From Centroberyx gerrardi (taxonomy: Eukaryota > Chordata > Actinopteri > Beryciformes > Berycidae), in NCBI RefSeq assembly GCF_048128805.1, contig NC_136016.1, forward strand, positions 6,708,501 to 6,772,500: 64,000 bases of DNA, written 5' to 3'. Under the pieces are notes generated by a model. It was not told the DNA's origin and ran no database searches. It saw only the letters and a list, made by a program, of their open reading frames with translations. Numbering within the stretch: the first letter of the stretch is position 1; each line of letters begins with the position of its first letter. Below are positions 1-12,205 of the stretch, piece after piece. Made by a program: the position numbers and the translations under genes.

Positions 1-533
1 CCTTATCTCTCTCCTACGCTGCATCAGGAGCAGGAGGAGTGAGTTAGGGCAGTCAGGCTAATGCTGACGGTCAGGTGTCAAGAGTGTGAGCGGTGATTTC
101 ACCCGCTGCAGTCAGGTGAGTGATGCCTGTGACCCACAGACCTTGGAAGAGCCACAGCCACTGACAGACGAGGAAACACAGCGTGAGCAAAGTGCTGAGA
201 GATGCTCTGCAACCTGACAGTGTGTATGTGTGTGTGTGTGTGTGTGTTGCAGTATTTATATCCCTGTGAGAGCCAGTTTTAGTTTTTAGACCTTTGGAGT
301 GAGGGCAATTTTGTGAAGTGAGGATATTTTTTATCTTGGACTTGGGTTTAGAGTAAGGATTAGGTTTAGGTTAGGGTTAAGGAATGAATATAATCAATGG
401 AAAGTCCTCACAAGTATAGTAAGACATGCGTGAGGGTGTGTGTGTGCCAAGCCGGTGACAGAGACGGAGCTTCTCTGCTCAGAGCCAAGAGGGCCACTAC
501 ATCAGAAATGCTGGCTCTGTTAAAATAAATCAT

Positions 534-558
534 CCCCCCCCCCCCCCCCCCCCCCCCC
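534..558. repeat. Poly-C/poly-G tract, 25 nt
   Basis: An uninterrupted run of 25 C on the plus strand. Length is likely polymorphic and prone to sequencing error. Confidence 0.9.
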
Positions 559-967
559 AATGCTAGCGCTACTGCTGACACCATGCTTCCATCAGACACT
601 GAGAGAGAGAGAGACTGAGACAGAATAGAAAAAGGAAGACTGATCAGTGGAAAGGCCGAAACAAAACAAAAACAGGAAAAGTAGAAGATGTTGATGGTGA
701 CAGGATGAGAACAGACAAGGTAGAGAGGGGAAAGGGAGGAGGGTGAGAGGAGGAGGAGGAAGGGTTGGAGATGGTTAAACAAGCCCATATGGGCCAAACA
801 CATGTGAACTGCATGCGGCTGATGGCCTGGCCACATGATAACAGTCTGTCTAAGGGGACAAAGAGAAAGGCAAGCTGCCATGCATCTGCCATGCACAGTA
901 AATAGTGCAATAATCCTCTTTCTGTTCATTTCTTTACATTAATATAATTATATTGAATATCTATGTA

Positions 968-968
968 G

Positions 969-1040
<72 letters not shown>
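968..1040. repeat. (GATA)n microsatellite
   Basis: About 18 near-perfect tetranucleotide units (gata/atag). It runs directly into the pentanucleotide array that follows. Confidence 0.95.
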
Positions 1041-1402
1041 GTACAGTATATAGTAGTAGTAGTATAGTAGAGTATAGTATAGTATTGCATAGTATAGTAT
1101 AGAAGAGTATAGTATAGTATAGTAGTATAGTCTAGTATAGTATAGTATAGAATAGTATAGTTAGTATAGCATAGAGTACAGTATAGAATAGTATAGTATA
1201 GTATAGTATAGTCCAGTATAGTATAGTCCAGTATAGTATAGTACAGTATAGTATAGTACAGTAGTTTAGTATAGTATAATATAGTATAGTACAGTACAGT
1301 ATAGTATAGAATAGAATAGAATAGAATAGTATTATAGTATAGTACAGTACAGTAAAGTACAGTATAGTATAGTATAGTATAGTATAGTATAGTATCATAT
1401 GG
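1041..1402. repeat. (AGTAT)n pentanucleotide satellite
   Basis: About 360 bp of imperfect agtat units with interspersed agtac, agaat and agtcc variants. Open frames across it translate to Tyr/Leu-rich repeats and are not genes. Together with the adjacent GATA array it forms a compound satellite of about 430 bp. Confidence 0.93.
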
Positions 1403-1769
1403 TATGGTAACACTGAACAAAACAACAGAGATGCACTTTTGGTCTGTCATCAGTGATATGAATGTAAACAGGACCAAATGGTAACAAAGCTGTAACGGCT
1501 GCCTGGGCTTGTGACTCAGGAACCGGCCGGGGAGCAAAAATCAGCTGGTTTCCATGGTGACTGCTTCCCCCAATCCCGTTCAGACTAATTCAAATGCCCT
1601 CCTAATGCTCACGGACACTGTGCCAATACAGAAAACAACTTGCCCCTGCCACCAGAGAGGAAACGCACCTTCCACACACTCTCCTAAATGAAACATCCAG
1701 TCCTATGAAGCATAACCTTTCTTTTGGCTTTTCTAGAGGCACAACATAAAAAGGGAAAACAATCCTTAA

Positions 1770-2420
1770 ATAAAAAATCCAACACTGTTAAAAAACAGCT
1801 ATTGGTGATGCACCTTGCATTTCCTTCTATTTTGTTGTTTGGTGTATTTTTCTTATTCCTGTGGGTAACTGGCTAAACATGGATGTCACGTTGAGATATT
1901 TCCAGCGCAGCTACAATGGAGTTTAATAGAAAATGTTTCAGCGAACATCCATGGTAAACGTCAGGTTTTTTGGTGTCAGTCCCTCAGAATCAAAGAACGA
2001 GGGCTTCTTTCTAGTCTCGCCATTTTGCACCAACGTTCGACAATCATACAGAGAGAAATCCATCGTAGAAGAGGCAGAGAGACCAATTTCTCCACTGACA
2101 GCAGCCTCAATAGACCAGAAGGCAATGCAACAAGACATGCTGCAGTTTAAGTAAGAGGTGCGACTCACTTTTTCTCGCTCTCTTGCTCTTACTATGCTAT
2201 CACTGTCGCTATTTCTCTCTCCACCTACATGTGTAAGCCACAGCTGGATGCAGCAAGTTCCCACCTGGGTTGTCGAAAGTCATTCTGGTAAATGAAAGAA
2301 CTCACTAACTGCAGTGGACGTAGACAGGTTGAGAGAAAGTGGGTTCACCCAAAAAATTAATTCTAACACTATCACAAATTTGCATAACAGTGTAAGAGGA
2401 TCTGTGGGTGGATTTTTCTT
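1770..2420. mobile_element. TTAA-flanked MITE (piggyBac-like), longer copy
   Basis: The right end reads ggtggatttttctt followed by TTAA (2421-2424). The left end, ataaaaaatccaac, is preceded by TTAA (1766-1769), giving imperfect terminal inverted repeats of about 14 bp. Positions 2150-2350 are clearly homologous, in inverted orientation, to 30730-30930, the second copy of the family. The small open frame at 1933-2154 lies inside the element and is not a gene. Assignment to a TTAA-type superfamily rests only on ends and target site. Confidence 0.65.
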
Positions 2421-2979
2421 TTAAAACAAGATGAGACAACTCAGCCTATGGAGGACATAAGGTGGCTACCCATGACCTCAGCTGTGGACCACAACGCCCT
2501 GGGGCTCCTGTGCTCCTGGCCCGCCGTGAGGATTATGTAACTCTCCCTCTGTAGATATGTCACCCTGAACAAAATACCTGCGCCAAGCAAACACCACAAA
2601 GTCAATCACCTCTCCCCTGCGTTATAGCTCCCATCGGAAGGGTCAAAATCAAAACCACCACAACTCCTGCGTTGGAACTCGACACCCTCCCACTCGTCAT
2701 CTGTCATGCAGAGGCTTTGAGGGGGAAAATATAGCCTGTCAGTGTGACATTCTCCAGCGTATCATCGTACTACTGTTGTTTGGACCTGTCACACAAAGGA
2801 TTTGGAGGATTAGCTATTCATATCATGTGGGAGTTGGGTCTACCTTCCGTCCTTATAAGCAGCCAGCCCACGTACTATAACCTAATTACACAGGAAGCTG
2901 TAATTCAGAGCTACTAACCATGGAACATGCCTCCCTAGAGCAGCCATATTATCTGTGTTCAGCAGCCTTGTACAAAGCG

Positions 2980-3640
2980 CAGAGTCGTTCTCCAGCGCAG
3001 CCGCGTCGGCGTTTCTTGCTGACAAGACTGTGTTTGTTTCGGTGGGCGTTGTGCATGAGTTTGTGTATCTCTCAGTGTGTGTGTGTGTGTGCATATGAAT
3101 ATAGCATCTACCTGACATTTCCCTACCCTCCTCTGGCAGAGCTGCGCTTCAGTATGCTGAGCGCGGCCCTGGCTGTCTGTTCCCCTTTAGCAGACAGCTT
3201 TTACCCGAGGCTCCGCTCTCACCGCGTCCCCGGCCCAGATAACACGCCGTCTAGCCCCAAAAAACCGCCCCAACACTGTCGGGTTTTATTCAGCCGCGGC
3301 TCTCTCCCCCCCGGAGGGCCTGACAGAGGCGGATCTGCAGGACCTCGGCCTAGCAACTTGCTGTCCGAGCCGCAGCCATTAGTCTAATAACCTGCTGTCA
3401 TCGCTCAGTGTCGTTTTCGCTGTCTGTTCCGCGCATCGGTGCCACCGCCAGACTTTTAATGGACAGTCAGAGAAGGGCGGATGGTGAAAATTCAGCGCGC
3501 AAGATAAACAGTTCCCGTCGCACTTGGGAACACATAATCTCCAAAGCCCAGCTGGGAGTCAGCAACTTTGGGGATATTTGCACTCGCTTATCAGCTGCGG
3601 GGATTCAACCGGATGTGTATGCCCTCATAGTGTGTGTGTG
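2980..3640. other. CpG-rich segment in the presumed aatk intron
   Basis: This segment is clearly richer in CpG and GC than its surroundings, with many gccgcg, cgcg and ccggag motifs. Plus-strand open frames cross it (2920-3387 and 3408-3659) but resemble no family and are probably by-products of GC content. It could be an alternative promoter or another regulatory island. Nothing in the sequence decides between these. Confidence 0.35.
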
Positions 3641-4069
3641 TGTGTGTGTGATCTGTTAAAGGTCGCAACACTGGGAGGAACAGCGGCGTTTACATCCCTC
3701 CCTCTGACCTCACATCACAAAAAACACGAATGCGAGTCACCCCTTCTTCTCTTTTCCGCTCTTTTCTCTCGGTCTAAACGTTGCAGCGCTGGCTGTCTCT
3801 GGGGAAGAGGGGATTTGCTCTGCGTGTGGATGCCTCTCAAGTATCGAAAACAGCCGAAGCTTGGTTGCTTTTACTCTATATATGGGGATCAACAGCAGTT
3901 TTGTTGTTTTTTTTGTAGGCTTACGTTGTCATAGAAAAGCGCACCCGGAAACCTGCTGGGAGGACGTACTTTGAAATAAACAAAGGGATGGAAGCGGGGG
4001 GAAGAGTCAGGATTTGTGTGTGATTGCAGCAGTTGTGTCTAATTGGTGTGTTTGTGAAGAGAGGAGGAG

Positions 4070-4071
<2 letters not shown>

Positions 4072-4124
<53 letters not shown>
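4072..4124. repeat. (TG)n microsatellite
   Basis: About 26 consecutive TG units, perfect. Confidence 0.95.
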
Positions 4125-4125
<1 letters not shown>

Positions 4126-4235
4126 CTGCTAACAAGAGCTGACGTTTGGCATTTTATTAATGCCCTCTAAGGTCACACTATAATGGTGATGTCACATTTG
4201 CTAACTGTGCCCGCGTGCATTAAATACATAAAGCA

Positions 4236-4345
4236 TGTAAGATGAGATGAAAGATGAAACTTTATTGATCCCAGCGGGTAAATTAGGTTGTTGCAGTGGC
4301 AAAATAATAGGATTTCTCCAGGAAAAAAATAAGATAATAGAATTT
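4236..4345 (-). mobile_element. LINE 3'-tail remnant
   Basis: Read on the minus strand it ends with GGGATCAATAAAGTTTCATC and a TCATC run, the characteristic 3' end of a non-LTR retrotransposon family common in fish. No coding part is recognisable, so this is a heavily 5'-truncated copy. The family name is not certain. Confidence 0.5.
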
Positions 4346-4658
4346 AAGCACACAAACAGAATATGAAACAAGCAATAAGGGATGGTGTAGAGTAGAAATA
4401 ATGAGAATAATAAAACAATAAAAGCAATAAAATCGAATAGAATCAGCTGTGGGGTTATGTAAACATATGCTGCTGACAACTTCACTGCAAGAGTGGCAAA
4501 TATGGGAAAGACTATGGATTATTTACACGTATGGATTTATTTGAGCTTGAATGTGTTTGATGTAGTAGGGATAGAGATGTAGTATGGAATTGCATATGAT
4601 ATGTATATGATATAGTATAATATATGATGTAGTATGGTATATGACATGGATATGATAT

Positions 4659-4723
4659 GGTATGTAAAGCCCTTTGAGACATGCTTGTGATAAAGGGCTA
4701 TATAAATAAACTTGACTTTACTT
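4659..4723 (+). mobile_element. RTE-type LINE 3'-tail remnant
   Basis: The sequence has the pattern 'gtaaagccctttgagac ... aagggctatataaataaa cttgacttt', typical of the 3' end of an RTE-like LINE in fish. Only the tail is present. The preceding region is an atatgata-rich stretch. Confidence 0.55.
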
Positions 4724-5756
4724 GCAGTTGTTCCTTACAGATATTACTAACAGTCTCGATTGCTTACTTCAATATGGAATATATAACAATATAGTATGTA
4801 ACACTCCTGTGACTTTCAGCCATTCAGTCTTTGTGCTAAACCATGAATATTCATTATCGTATTTTCATATTTGTCAGCGCGGGCACGGAATGTACAAACA
4901 GTTACAATAGCAATAGATCTTAAATCCTTCTTTTAGCCCCATGGAGAGTAAAATACATATTCAGTGAATAGCTTTATTGAATAAGGAGTATTTGTCAAGA
5001 TGTTAACTCAGGAATATTACTCAGCACAATACGATGTGAATGTCTGGCATCTATCATGTCTTTGTAGAAGAGAAAGCAGGGGATTGTGGGTCTCTAAAGC
5101 TTGCAGCTCACGTGTAGCGGTGCTTTTCCATGACCAATGAACTATGACAACAAAGCAAGGCTGTATTTAGATGTAGGCCTATTCTGTATGTATGCACGGG
5201 TAGGTAATGAGACATGGCTGACAAACTGTACAAAGGCACATGTGCACGCATGCAAGGAGACAGACACAGATACGCCCCCCGCACAGAAACACACACACAT
5301 TACGTGGTTCACCTAAGTGTACCTCCGAGGCCAGGGGGGCAGCGTATGAGAGCGTCCCGCTGTTTGTGTCTCTTATCTGGATGAATCACTCACAACACGC
5401 GAAGCTCAATGGAGCGGAGGGAATCATAGACTACTACACATCGCAGACTGTGAAGCACGGTTATTCCTGCATGCATATTTGTTCCTCCTCTCCTCGGTCT
5501 CTATTCTTTGAGTTTTTCATTCCCTTCTCCCTCTCTATCTCTTTCTACCCCCGTCCCGCTCTCGTCCTGTGCAGAGATGAACCTCGAGAGGCCACCGGAG
5601 CAGAATGAATCCCTTCTTCCTGCTCTCCGTCCCCGCCGGCGGTGACTGCACACGCTCAGATGTGACATCACAGGCGCCACGCTGGGGCCTATTACATAAT
5701 ACGCACCTCACAGGAGCCGCCAGTTACAGGTCACTACAACACACGGGAGACACAGA

Positions 5757-5757
<1 letters not shown>

Positions 5758-5789
<32 letters not shown>
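5758..5789. repeat. (AT)n microsatellite
   Basis: About 16 AT units followed by a short CA run. Confidence 0.93.
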
Positions 5790-5795
<6 letters not shown>

Positions 5796-6981
5796 GATGG
5801 CACATGCGGTGTCTCCACAGACACACACGCATGCATGCACACATACATCCACACTCAACACAAATGCATAAAGTGGCCATGTACAGTATATGCACAAGGT
5901 ATATACGATACATAAAGGTTGTGGTTGGATCCATGCTTCAATGCGAGCTTCAAAATAAACAGAACATGATACAATTAGTCTCCAAATGCTTGTAAAAGTA
6001 TACTAAGGATGTCAAGGAAGAAGATGGCATCTGGCTTTCAGCAGATGGTGATTGTGCCCAAATGAGTATTAGAGTCGGGAATTGTGGAACAGATTCAGAG
6101 ACAGTGTTTTCATCATTACAGCAACTTCAGTAAAGTAAGGGGGAAGACGGGTTTCTGTTTGCTCCAATGGCCTCTTAAGACTCTCAAAGCCACCACATGT
6201 CACAAGAATAACTTTGCCCTGACTATTCCCAGTCTGGATAATGGCACTTCCAGGAAATGAAATGACTGCATTATAGGATAAAAGCAGCTCATTTGAATTG
6301 TAATGTTTGTATAAGGACTGCCGCCAATGCAGAATTCTTAGTGATAGACAGACGAAAAGGCAAAAATGGGAACTGACTGTACCACTGCAAATACTGACCC
6401 GCCAGAGCCTGTAATGTGTGGGCATTTTCTTGTTCTTGCCTGTTCCGTTGACAATGGATAAAAAGCACCTTTTAACTAATCAACTGGCCCACTTTGAAAT
6501 GCCAGTGTATAAACAACACGGAGACTTGAGAGCATCTCTCCACAGCCAGCAGGATCTTTTCAAGTGCTGACGAGAGATGCCGGCCAGGTTTGTGATATTC
6601 CTTCGTGATGATTATGCGCGATCACAGAGAGCGCTCACACTCCAAAGTGCCCTCCCCCCCACCCCCCCACCCCGCTGTGCATGGTTTCCAAGCACGGTTG
6701 CCATGGAGACACTTAGTATATCAGCCTCCCTCATTTCAATGTGTGGCTCCATGTAAAAATGGCTTTACGATAAGAGGCATAATGTATTCCAAGGGTTATT
6801 AGGAGGGTGCTACCTGTTCAGGGCCGGAATAAAGCATTATTATGGTATGGAATGAGAAAAGATGTGCAGGCTGCTTTATTTATCTGTGCCATGTTGGCTT
6901 TATGCTGAAGCTGAGGAGAGAGAGAGAGCTGTTGCAGCTGGGTAAAAGTGTGAGATCTGCTCTGCCTGTAAATGATCGTCC

Positions 6982-7028
6982 TGTGTGTGTGTGTGTGTGT
7001 GTATGTGTGTGTGTGTGTGTGTGTGTGT
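6982..7028. repeat. (TG)n microsatellite
   Basis: TG repeat with one interrupting TATG. Confidence 0.93.
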
Positions 7029-7140
7029 ATGCATAGATTTATATGTTGTGCAGCGAGAATAGCTAAGCTTACATCTATATTTATATGCTTTTCTGCATCT
7101 GTGGGTGTGAGAGTGAGAGAGAATGAGATAGAGACGGACA

Positions 7141-7146
7141 GAGAGA

Positions 7147-7210
<64 letters not shown>

Positions 7211-7226
7211 GGAGAGAGAGAGAGAG
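7141..7226. repeat. (GA)n microsatellite
   Basis: About 43 GA units with a few GTGA and GGGA interruptions. It is responsible for spurious Arg/Glu and Ser/Leu reading frames. Confidence 0.95.
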
Positions 7227-8205
7227 TGTATCTGGGGGATTGTAGTTGTCCGGCTCAGGCCGTGAGGGAGTCGGCTGGCTGTGATCAGGGAACACTGATC
7301 CAGGCGGGGGTGAGTGATGTTCTAAATATTGGATGAGCTCATCTGTGACCGAGAAGCAGCAGGGGAAATGGCAGAAATCAGAAAGTGGAGCAAATGCTTG
7401 GCCAACGCTGCTGCACAACACACACACACACACTATACAAACACACACAGATGCTCTTTCTCTGTCTCTCTCTCTCTCTCACATACACATACAAACGTAT
7501 AGACACATACGCACTCACACTTACACATGCACTCTTTCTCTCACTCAATGCATAGTTAATACACTCACAAATGGCGCACATGCACACACACAGACTTAGA
7601 CACATGCACAAAGTCTCCACTCCCTGTCGCTACCCATCATAACATGAAGAAACACGCTCCTGCAGCGGCGGCCTCACGTGTGGCGGCGGCCTGCTCACGT
7701 GCAAATCATAACGTTGCCGATTTCAGCGAGAGAGAAGACTCGCCCGCGTTTGCTGGCTCAGACCTTGATTGGTCAAAGAGCTCAGAAACGCTGAACTCAC
7801 CTGTTATGAATGAGAACACTGATTCACAGAGATGGGGACATGTGCGTTGCCGTGGCGACCATTTGAGGAGCATCTGCAGCGCTATGGCTTTACCAGCGTC
7901 CCCAACGTCTAACACCTTGTCATCCCTGTGGCTGGTCAGTGGCGCTGACCTCACGGGTCCACCCACATGCAGATCTAACTGTTTCATAGATGCTCTCATT
8001 TTGCACAGCATTCAATCATAAATAGGAAGTAATCACAAGTCGCAAGTACATCACATATGAGTGAGCAAGACTGCCCTTTCTCAAAATAGCATGGGCAGCT
8101 TCTCTCCTCTCAATTCAACTGGCATCATTTCCAGATTTCCATACAAGTTCTGTAGCAGACCTAGTGAAATAGCATCTGCAAACACTTGTTATGGTTTGTT
8201 TAGCC

Positions 8206-8535
8206 CAGTGATTCTCAACCTTTTTCATATCAAGGACCCCTAATTTACTACACATTAGGGCCACAGACCCACATTTCATGAAATTTTGTCTCTCTGACCG
8301 AAATTTTTATTGTTAGATATGATTTTGTCCAGAATTCCATGACTATCTGTATTGTAGGTAGAGAGATAACAGTGAAACTATGATCAAAATAGTAATTCTT
8401 CTACATTCTCTAATTGTGTTAACTTATTGTAAATGAAATAACAGTGAAGTTTAACTATTCATCATTTTTCTGGGGACCCCTTGGAACCCTCTCAAGGATC
8501 CCTGGTGGCCCCGGACCCCACGTTGAGAACCACTG
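8206..8535. mobile_element. hAT-type MITE, 330 bp
   Basis: The left end reads cagtgattctcaacc and the right end, reverse-complemented, reads cagtggttctcaacg, an inverted repeat with 13 of 15 positions identical. It is flanked by gtttagcc (8198-8205) and ttttagcc (8536-8543), a 7/8 match consistent with the 8-bp target duplication of hAT elements. There is no transposase frame, so it is non-autonomous. It lies inside the presumed aatk intron 1. Confidence 0.85.
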
Positions 8536-9007
8536 TTTTAGCCTACTTAGGTGTGAGATAGGTGGGGTTTGACCTTGGACAATACAATGAGTGCCAGAAG
8601 GTTCATACAATCACAGGAAAGCGTTCAAAAGTCAGTTTAGTATTCTTTTGACTGACAGCGATTCTACAGATCAGACACTATCAGAATGAAAAACCCCGAC
8701 CATCTGGTTCTGCAAGCAGATTGAAACAAACGCTAAGAATGATGCACACCCAGGTCTGTTCTGCAGTCTATCCAGTACGATCAGTTTCGAGTTGATTTCC
8801 TCTTTCCTCTTGGCTCGCGTTCCTCCATCGGCACCATTCCCTGTTCTTGCTCCTCTCTCTGCGTCAGAAAGCGCCCGAGTCTGAACCCATCACCCCATTT
8901 CTCAGCCACGCAACCGTGGCTGACGATGAATCCCTCTAAATCACAGGCTTAACAGCCTGCTGTGATACTGCAGGGGCTGGGAGGGCCTCTCTTGCACAGT
9001 TCAGAGA

Positions 9008-9009
9008 TG

Positions 9010-9079
<70 letters not shown>

Positions 9080-9083
9080 CAGA

Positions 9084-9155
<72 letters not shown>

Positions 9156-9156
9156 G
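9008..9156. repeat. (GATA)n microsatellite
   Basis: About 37 GATA units with some GACA variants near the middle. Antisense frames read as Leu-Ser-Ile-Tyr repeats and are not genes. Confidence 0.95.
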
Positions 9157-11116
9157 TATGACCAAAGGAGAAAAAGCACAGGAACCAAAGAAAGAAATCA
9201 ACACCATGTGATACTGTATATCGATTCAACCTGTAAATGCTCTGCAGTCAGTGCAGTCCACTACTCCTCTGTCCACTCTCCTGTCCTTGAGTCTAGCTGA
9301 TCAGCCTCTTCTGTGTAAACACACTAGCCAGCTAAGATGATAACTGGCTGGAAGTCCATTCAACGTCTCTCTAACAGTCCGGAGCTCCGTAGCAAATCAA
9401 TTTCTCATTAATGCCCCAGCCGGGAGAGTAAAAAGGAGCCGGAAATGAAATTATTCCCAAAGTACATTTTGTAATTACGCTGACAGGCGAAATAATAATT
9501 GATATATTGGCTTGCGTTTGTCTATTGCTTTTCATCCGGAGAGCCAAATTGTTTTATTTCAAAGGAGGTTATTTTATCCTATATGGGGAGGTCATTGGTG
9601 TGATGTGTGAGGCAGCCATTACCATAAAGACACATTTTTGAGATGGCTGGCTTGTCAGTCTATATTTTTGTTCTTTGTATGAATGAGATAAAATAGGCAC
9701 CAGAGGAAAGAGAGAGGGATGAATTCAGTTTTTCCTGAAGTTCTTACTTCCTTTTCTGTGAACTACTCCTTTAACAAAGACAAAGCATGTCTTTCACAGT
9801 GGTTATTAGGTACATTTGGAATATACTGTAATGGAAACCCTCCATAGCAAATGTTTCCTCCTTAGCTCATTGCCTGGCCCTTGTTTCCACTGTGGGCGCT
9901 GTCCATTGTACTGAAACACATGTGATGCATAGAGGCCAGCACTCCCATTCACTCCCATTCTACATACTCCTATTCAACTTAGCACATAGGACAAAATACC
10001 CATTAGGCGTAACATGCATTTTGTCAACAACTCAGCAATCTCTCTGATCAAACATGACTTTCACAGCTATGGTGTGTGGGCCTCATCAGTAGCTGCAGAG
10101 AAAGAGATCCCAGCGCGGGGAACGAGCGGCGCCACAAAGGCGATCCAAACAGGTGACTTGTGTCACACTCTATCATCCATCCCATTAGTCAGGCCCGCGA
10201 TAGAGCGGGATGGAAGCGGCAGGCTGGTAAACCTTGCTCAAGGGCACCACCGCAGAATCACGTATCAGAAATCAGAGAGGTAGCGAGCCTGAAACTCCCT
10301 GCTTGCGTGGCGCTATCAACAGAGACGATCAATGGGAGGATTAGGAGATAAAACACAGTTGTTTGACTTCTGCTGTAGTAAAAGCTGTAGTAAAACTCAT
10401 GCTCCTGCACTCCATTATCCAGTGTTTTACACAGTAGTATATACAGTATTTTGCCAATCTAGTAATGCTGGCCCCAGTATATAAAAATCAGGATTGTGGT
10501 CAACACACTTTCAAGTCAAACACATACGGATAGTGCATTCTCCAGCATTCAAGCACTGGAAATCTTTTGCCATAACGTATATAAAGAAATTATGAAAGTG
10601 AAGGCTCTGACATTATTCTGTGAATTGCGTTTCAATTTACATTTTCAAATGAGCGAATTGAAAGTACGGGCGCAGCTCTGGTACATATATTGCACAAACT
10701 CGCATAGCGGCATTAACAACTGCCTCCGGCCACAGATTTCTCTGGTTTAAATGTCAAAGTTAATTCTGGGATGGAACAAGTCGCTCTGAGAGAAAGGCAG
10801 CGATAGAGCCAGGGTGGGAAGTAATTGTGGAATCAATTTTGGGTCTCAATCTATTGCTGTTGCAAACCTCTCAGCTGCTGAGCAATGCATGAGGATGACT
10901 CCCGGCTGAGCTTTAGGGCGGCTGTCAGACTGTTGGCCGACACAGTGGCAGCATATGATGGAGTCCTTGTTGCACACTGCTGGCTGATAAACAGTCTAAT
11001 TGCCTCATGCCTCATCCTGCATATTGGTACATTTCCACAAGGCAGCAGGGTGGCATAGTGAGTCGGGGAGCCTGTTCTCCAACTGGAAGATCCTTACATT
11101 ACGTTATTATTTCATG

Positions 11117-11164
11117 AAGTGTGCATACATCTCTGCATGGATTTGCAGAGATGTATGCACACTT
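11117..11164. other. Perfect 21-bp inverted repeat with 6-nt loop
   Basis: The left arm 11117-11137 is the exact reverse complement of the right arm 11144-11164, separated by the six bases tggatt. The arms contain gtgcatacatctctgca. The pairing is perfect over 21 bp and stops abruptly at both outer ends. It lies about 4.2 kb inside the presumed aatk first intron, so it would be transcribed within the aatk pre-mRNA. It is shorter than a usual pre-miRNA stem. It may be a hairpin RNA, a cruciform-forming site, or a recent template-switch product. Confidence 0.9.
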
Positions 11165-12178
11165 TAATATATCCATAGGGATGAATGTATGAGTGTACAC
11201 TTGAGGGAAAAAGGGAGCTGAATTAGACAGAAGGCTGGTCTCTGTCAATCCCCTATTCTATGCTATAGTCTCTGGGGTCCATGTTGGCAACAGAAGGAGA
11301 ACTAAATGGCTAAATAATATACTTTACATACACCATATGATAGATTCTGTCTGTCTTCTCGTCCCCTAATCCCTCTTTCTAAAAGCCCCTTAAATATATC
11401 CTGTTTCATTGTACACCAGACTCTTCCCAAGCATTGATAATCTCCCTCCACAACAAGAGAAAAAAGGATTCCCGGTCAGGTTTAAACGGCGATGTTCAAC
11501 AAACACTCAGCAGTTTGCACACATTCGCCGGCAGATGCAGAGGGAGGAACCGTTGTGTTGTACAAGCTTGTCAATCCATTGATAGTTTCTTTGTGGCGTA
11601 TCGAGCCATTAAAGCGTCAAAGTGGGGAGTGTGTGAGTGTGTGTGTATCTCGTCTTCCGCTGCAAGCTGGGGATGTTTACATCCTTTTTTTATTCTCCTC
11701 CAGCCATCTGAGGTTGGATGGGAAGCTACCTGAATCACAGCGCTTTGAATTCAATTTGAATGGAGATGGCATGAATGAGCGTGAGTCAGTACGCTTCCTT
11801 CAACTAAAACATGGATGAACAATGGAATAGTTATTTCTGCAATCAAGCTATTATTCTTCAAAGGATTCTTCAGTCTGTTTACATGGGACCCCTACAGACA
11901 CTTATGCACATGCGCACACACACACACACACACTCACACACACAAAGAACCTCCCACAGAGCGCAGTGTCCATTAGCAATCTGAGGCATTTCTGCAGCAG
12001 CCTCACTTAAGACACTTTGGGCTGCTCAATAGTGGAAGGATTATGCTGTGAACAAGTCTTTCTGCAGAGACAGAATAAAACTGCAGACAAAATACAAAGA
12101 AATACAGATGGTGCAACACTACTGCTGGCTGATATTCATTCTTTAAGACCACCAAGGTTCTTTTATCTTTTGAAATCG

Positions 12179-12205
12179 GTGTGTGTGTGTGTGTGTGTGT
12201 GTGTC
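12179..12205. repeat. (GT)n microsatellite
   Basis: About 13 perfect GT units. Confidence 0.9.

Noticed and set aside
361-382. Telomere-like ttaggtttaggttagggtt stretch
   Set aside because: Only about three imperfect units; far too short for an interstitial telomeric array.
408-929. 173-codon minus-strand frame
   Set aside because: Contains a poly-Gly run from the poly-C tract and Ser/Leu-rich low-complexity sequence; no family resemblance.
926-1537. 203-codon minus-strand frame
   Set aside because: Translation of the AGTAT and GATA satellites (Tyr/Leu/Ile repeats).
7644-8021. Overlapping plus and minus frames of about 100-125 codons
   Set aside because: No recognisable domain and no splice context in the presumed aatk intron.
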